Source of the DNA: Streptomyces sp. NBC_01497
Lineage (GTDB): Bacteria; Actinomycetota; Actinomycetes; Streptomycetales; Streptomycetaceae
Length of the DNA stretch: 64,000 nucleotides
Direction of reading: 5' to 3'
Assembly (NCBI RefSeq): GCF_036250695.1
Contig: NZ_CP109427.1
Span: 2,232,001 to 2,296,000 of the forward strand
Shown: positions 61,709 through 64,000 of the stretch, one piece after another
Position numbering within the stretch: the stretch's first letter is position 1
Layout of the letters: every line of letters starts with the position of its first letter
Made by a program: the position numbers and the translations under genes
The notes under the pieces: model-generated
The model's database searches: none
Seen by the model: the letters and a program-made list of their open reading frames with translations, nothing else
Told to the model about the DNA's origin: nothing

Positions 61709-63340
61709 TCAACCCATGTGCGGGTAGCCGTACTCGGTCGGCGCGACCAGCGCCTCCTTGATGGCGCGGGTCTGCGTCCAGCGCATCAGGTTCTGCGGGG
61801 CGCCGGCCTTGTCGTTGGTGCCGGAGGCGCGCGCGCCGCCGAACGGCTGCTGGCCGACGACCGCACCGGTGGACTTGTCGTTGATGTAGAAGTTGCCCGC
61901 GGCGTACCGCAGCTTCTCCATCGCCGCCGCCGTCGCCGCACGGTCCTTGGAGATGAACGCGCCGGTGAGGGCGTAGTCCGCGACGCACTCCATCTGGTCG
62001 AGCATGGCGTCGTAGTCGGCGTCGTCGTAGACGTGCACGGCGAGGATCGGGCCGAAGTACTCGGCGGTGAAGACCTCGTTGGCCGGGTCGGTGCACGCGA
62101 TGACCGTCGGGCGCACGAAGTAGCCGACCGAGTCGTCGTACGTGCCGCCCGCGACGATGGTGCAGGACGGGTCGGCCGCGGCGCGGTCGATGGCGGCCTT
62201 GTTCTTCGCGAACGCGCGGTCGTCGATCACGGCGCCGATGAAGTTCGAGAAGTCGGTGACGTCACCCATCGGGATGCCGTCGATCTCGGCCGCGAAGTCC
62301 TCCTTGAAGCCGTCGTTCCAGATCGACGCGGGGATGTACGCACGCGAGGTGGCCGAGCACTTCTGGCCCTGGTACTCGAAGGCACCGCGGGTCAGCGCGG
62401 TCTTCAGGACGGCGCGGTCGGCGCTCGGGTGCGCGACGACGAAGTCCTTGCCGCCGGTCTCACCGACGATGCGCGGGTACGTCCGGTACTTCTCGATGTT
62501 GGTGCCGACCGTCTTCCACAGGTGCCGGAAGGTGTTGGTCGAGCCGGTGAAGTGGATACCGGCGAGGTCGCGGTGGGTCAGCGCGATGTCGGAGACGGCG
62601 ATGCCGTCGCCCGTCACCAGGTTGATGACGCCCTTCGGCAGGCCGGCCTCCTCCAGCAGCTCCATCAGGAGCACGGCGGCGAACGTCTGCGTCGGGGACG
62701 GCTTCCACAGGACCACGTTGCCCATCAGCGCGGGCGCGGTCGGCAGGTTGGCCGCGATCGCCGAGAAGTTGAACGGCGTGATCGCGTAGACGAAGCCCTC
62801 AAGCGGACGGTGGTCGAGACGGTTCCACACGCCGGGCGAGTTCGCGGGCGGCTGCTCGGCGAGCAGGTCACGGGCGTAGCTGACGTTGAAGCGCCAGAAG
62901 TCGATCAGCTCGCAGGGCGCGTCGATCTCGGCCTGCTGGGCGGTCTTGCCCTGGCCGAGCATGGTCGCGGCGGCGATCGTCTCGCGCCAGGGACCCGACA
63001 GCAGTTCGGCGGCGCGCAGGATGATCGCGGCGCGGTCGTCGAAGGACATGGCACGCCACGCGGGCGCGGCGGCGAGGGCCGCGTCGACGGCGTCCTGGGC
63101 GTCCTCGCGGGTGGCGCCCGCGAACGTGCCGAGCACGGCCTTGTGGCGGTGCGGCTGCACGACGTCGACGCGCTCGCCGCCGCCCATGCGCTTGACGCCG
63201 CCGATGGTCATCGGCAGGTCGCGCGGGTGCTCGGCGAGCTCCTTGAGCTTCTTCTCCAGCCGGGCGCGCTCGGGCGAGCCGGGCGCGTAACCGAGTACCG
63301 GCTCGTTCACCGGGGCGGGGACCTTGGTCACGGCGTCCAT
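61709..63340 (-). CDS. pruA: L-glutamate gamma-semialdehyde (1-pyrroline-5-carboxylate) dehydrogenase
   Basis: 543 aa, ALDH4-type. Oxidises P5C/glutamate semialdehyde to glutamate with NAD. Catalytic Cys328 (YQGQKCSATSR), general-base Glu in VGETGGKDF, the NAD-binding TGSTNTFRHLW (FTGS) and Asn in PFNFSAIAANLPTAPALMGN. ATG MDAVTKVPAPVNE chosen, 12 nt after GGAG; an in-frame GTG lies 12 nt upstream. It is downstream of putA in the same direction, with a 67-nt gap; together they degrade proline to glutamate. Confidence 0.95.
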   Translation of the reverse strand: MDAVTKVPAPVNEPVLGYAPGSPERARLEKKLKELAEHPRDLPMTIGGVKRMGGGERVDVVQPHRHKAVLGTFAGATREDAQDAVDAALAAAPAWRAMSFDDRAAIILRAAELLSGPWRETIAAATMLGQGKTAQQAEIDAPCELIDFWRFNVSYARDLLAEQPPANSPGVWNRLDHRPLEGFVYAITPFNFSAIAANLPTAPALMGNVVLWKPSPTQTFAAVLLMELLEEAGLPKGVINLVTGDGIAVSDIALTHRDLAGIHFTGSTNTFRHLWKTVGTNIEKYRTYPRIVGETGGKDFVVAHPSADRAVLKTALTRGAFEYQGQKCSATSRAYIPASIWNDGFKEDFAAEIDGIPMGDVTDFSNFIGAVIDDRAFAKNKAAIDRAAADPSCTIVAGGTYDDSVGYFVRPTVIACTDPANEVFTAEYFGPILAVHVYDDADYDAMLDQMECVADYALTGAFISKDRAATAAAMEKLRYAAGNFYINDKSTGAVVGQQPFGGARASGTNDKAGAPQNLMRWTQTRAIKEALVAPTEYGYPHMG

Positions 63341-63407
63341 GTCAGCCGTCACTCCAATCGGGTGGTGTCGGGATGGTGTCGTCCGGAGCGGGCGGGGGCC
63401 GGGCCGG

Positions 63408-64000
63408 TCAGCCGCGACCCGCCAGCGAGCGCAGGAAGAAGGCGAGGTTGGCGGGGCGCTCCGCGAGACGCCGCATGAAGTAGCCGTACCAGTCGGTGCC
63501 GTACGCCACGTACACCCGCATGCGGTGTCCCTCGGCGGCCAGCCGGTGCTGCTCGGCGGAGCGGATCCCGAACAGCATCTGGAACTCGTAGTCGGTGAGC
63601 TTGCGGCCCGCCCGCTGCGCGAGTTCCTGCGCGATGGCGATGATGCGCGGGTCGTGCGAGCCGACCATCGGGTACCCGTCACCCTCCATGAGGATGCGCA
63701 GGCAGCGCACGTACGCCTTGTCGACCTCGGCCTTGTCCTGGTGGGCGACGGAGGCGGGCTCCTTGTAGGCGCCCTTCACCAGGCGGACCCGGCTGCCGGC
63801 GGCGGCGAGGGTGCGGCAGTCGTCCTCGGTGCGGAAGAGGTACGACTGAACCACGGCGCCCGTGCGGGGGAAGCGCTCGCGCAGCGCGGAGTGGATCGCG
63901 AGCGTCGAGTCGATGGTCGTGTGGTCCTCGGCGTCGAGGGTGACCGTCGTGCCGATGGCGTTCGCGGCCTCGACGATGGCCGTGACGTTCTTCAGCGCGA
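63408..64000 (-). CDS. putA: Proline dehydrogenase (partial)
   Basis: C-terminal 197 codons of a monofunctional FAD proline dehydrogenase (PutA/PRODH); the start lies outside the window. ALKNVTAIVEAANAIGTTVTLDAEDHTTIDSTL, RVRLVKGAYKEPASVAHQDKAEVD and the C-terminal GYFMRRLAERPANLAFFLRSLAG block, with the substrate Arg pair in YFMRRLAERP. Acts directly upstream of PruA. Confidence 0.95.
   Translation of the reverse strand, partial: ALKNVTAIVEAANAIGTTVTLDAEDHTTIDSTLAIHSALRERFPRTGAVVQSYLFRTEDDCRTLAAAGSRVRLVKGAYKEPASVAHQDKAEVDKAYVRCLRILMEGDGYPMVGSHDPRIIAIAQELAQRAGRKLTDYEFQMLFGIRSAEQHRLAAEGHRMRVYVAYGTDWYGYFMRRLAERPANLAFFLRSLAGRG

Overview
The window is high-GC, actinobacterial chromosome core. 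Frequent GTG starts, strong GC bias at codon third positions, HupS with a lysine-rich tail, two complete conservons (cvnABCD), an NdgR-leuCD divergon and the order ftsY-smc-acyP-mutM-rnc-rpmF-coaD-rsmD-recG-thiD-thiL-ddl-gpsA-hupS-leuDC-ndgR-gltX-cvn-accBE-cimA-ilvE-leuB-pruA-putA all point to Streptomyces. From memory of gene order, it corresponds to the S. coelicolor segment around SCO5520-SCO5580, read in reverse. No phage, IS element, CRISPR array or secondary-metabolite cluster was found.

Layout. 1-13 kb: ftsY (partial), smc with an unusual Pro/Ala-rich hinge insert, acyP, a secreted CAP-domain protein, and the leftward run coaD/rsmD, DivIVA-like protein, DUF177, rpmF, rnc, mutM (replication, segregation, RNA and DNA metabolism). 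13-25 kb: recG, a DAK/FakA-like gene, thiD, thiL, an Lrp-type effector-domain protein, a DUF3515 lipoprotein, ddl, gpsA, plsC, cofC and hupS. rpmB, expected from memory between the DAK gene and thiD, is absent. 25-33 kb: leuDC divergent from ndgR, five tRNA genes (three Glu-CTC, two Gln-CTG), a HAD phosphatase, gltX and a FAH-family hydrolase. 33-45 kb: two tandem conservons, each with a membrane histidine-kinase-like CvnA, roadblock CvnB, DUF742 CvnC and GTPase CvnD. The two cvnD genes share a 447-nt stretch without a difference, while the neighbouring cvnB genes differ at many silent sites, which argues for gene conversion. 45-48 kb: accE-accB (AccB-type with Ile420) and a yceI gene preceded by two copies of a 14-bp motif.

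48-58 kb holds most of the variable material. It contains a truncated DJ-1/PfpI gene, a frameshifted DUF6233 gene, an ATP-dependent DNA ligase stub, a 59-bp tandem repeat, a LacI-type regulator divergent from a secreted GH30-ricin glycosidase with an 18-bp palindrome between them, and remnants of agmatine deiminase and an NCS1-type permease. 54-64 kb: branched-chain amino-acid genes cimA, ilvE and leuB. cimA is preceded by a candidate leader peptide with two adjacent Ile codons and an intrinsic terminator, an apparent attenuator. The window closes with a DUF1206 membrane protein and the proline-catabolic pair pruA-putA (putA partial).

How the genes work together. leuCD, leuB, ilvE and cimA feed leucine and isoleucine synthesis, and NdgR sits beside leuCD as the likely regulator. 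The conservons are membrane-associated G-protein-like signalling complexes. AccB/AccE carboxylate short acyl-CoAs when combined with an alpha subunit encoded elsewhere. I see no wholly new system. The most informative signals are the cvnD conversion tract, the cimA attenuator, the SMC hinge insert and the two pseudogene clusters.
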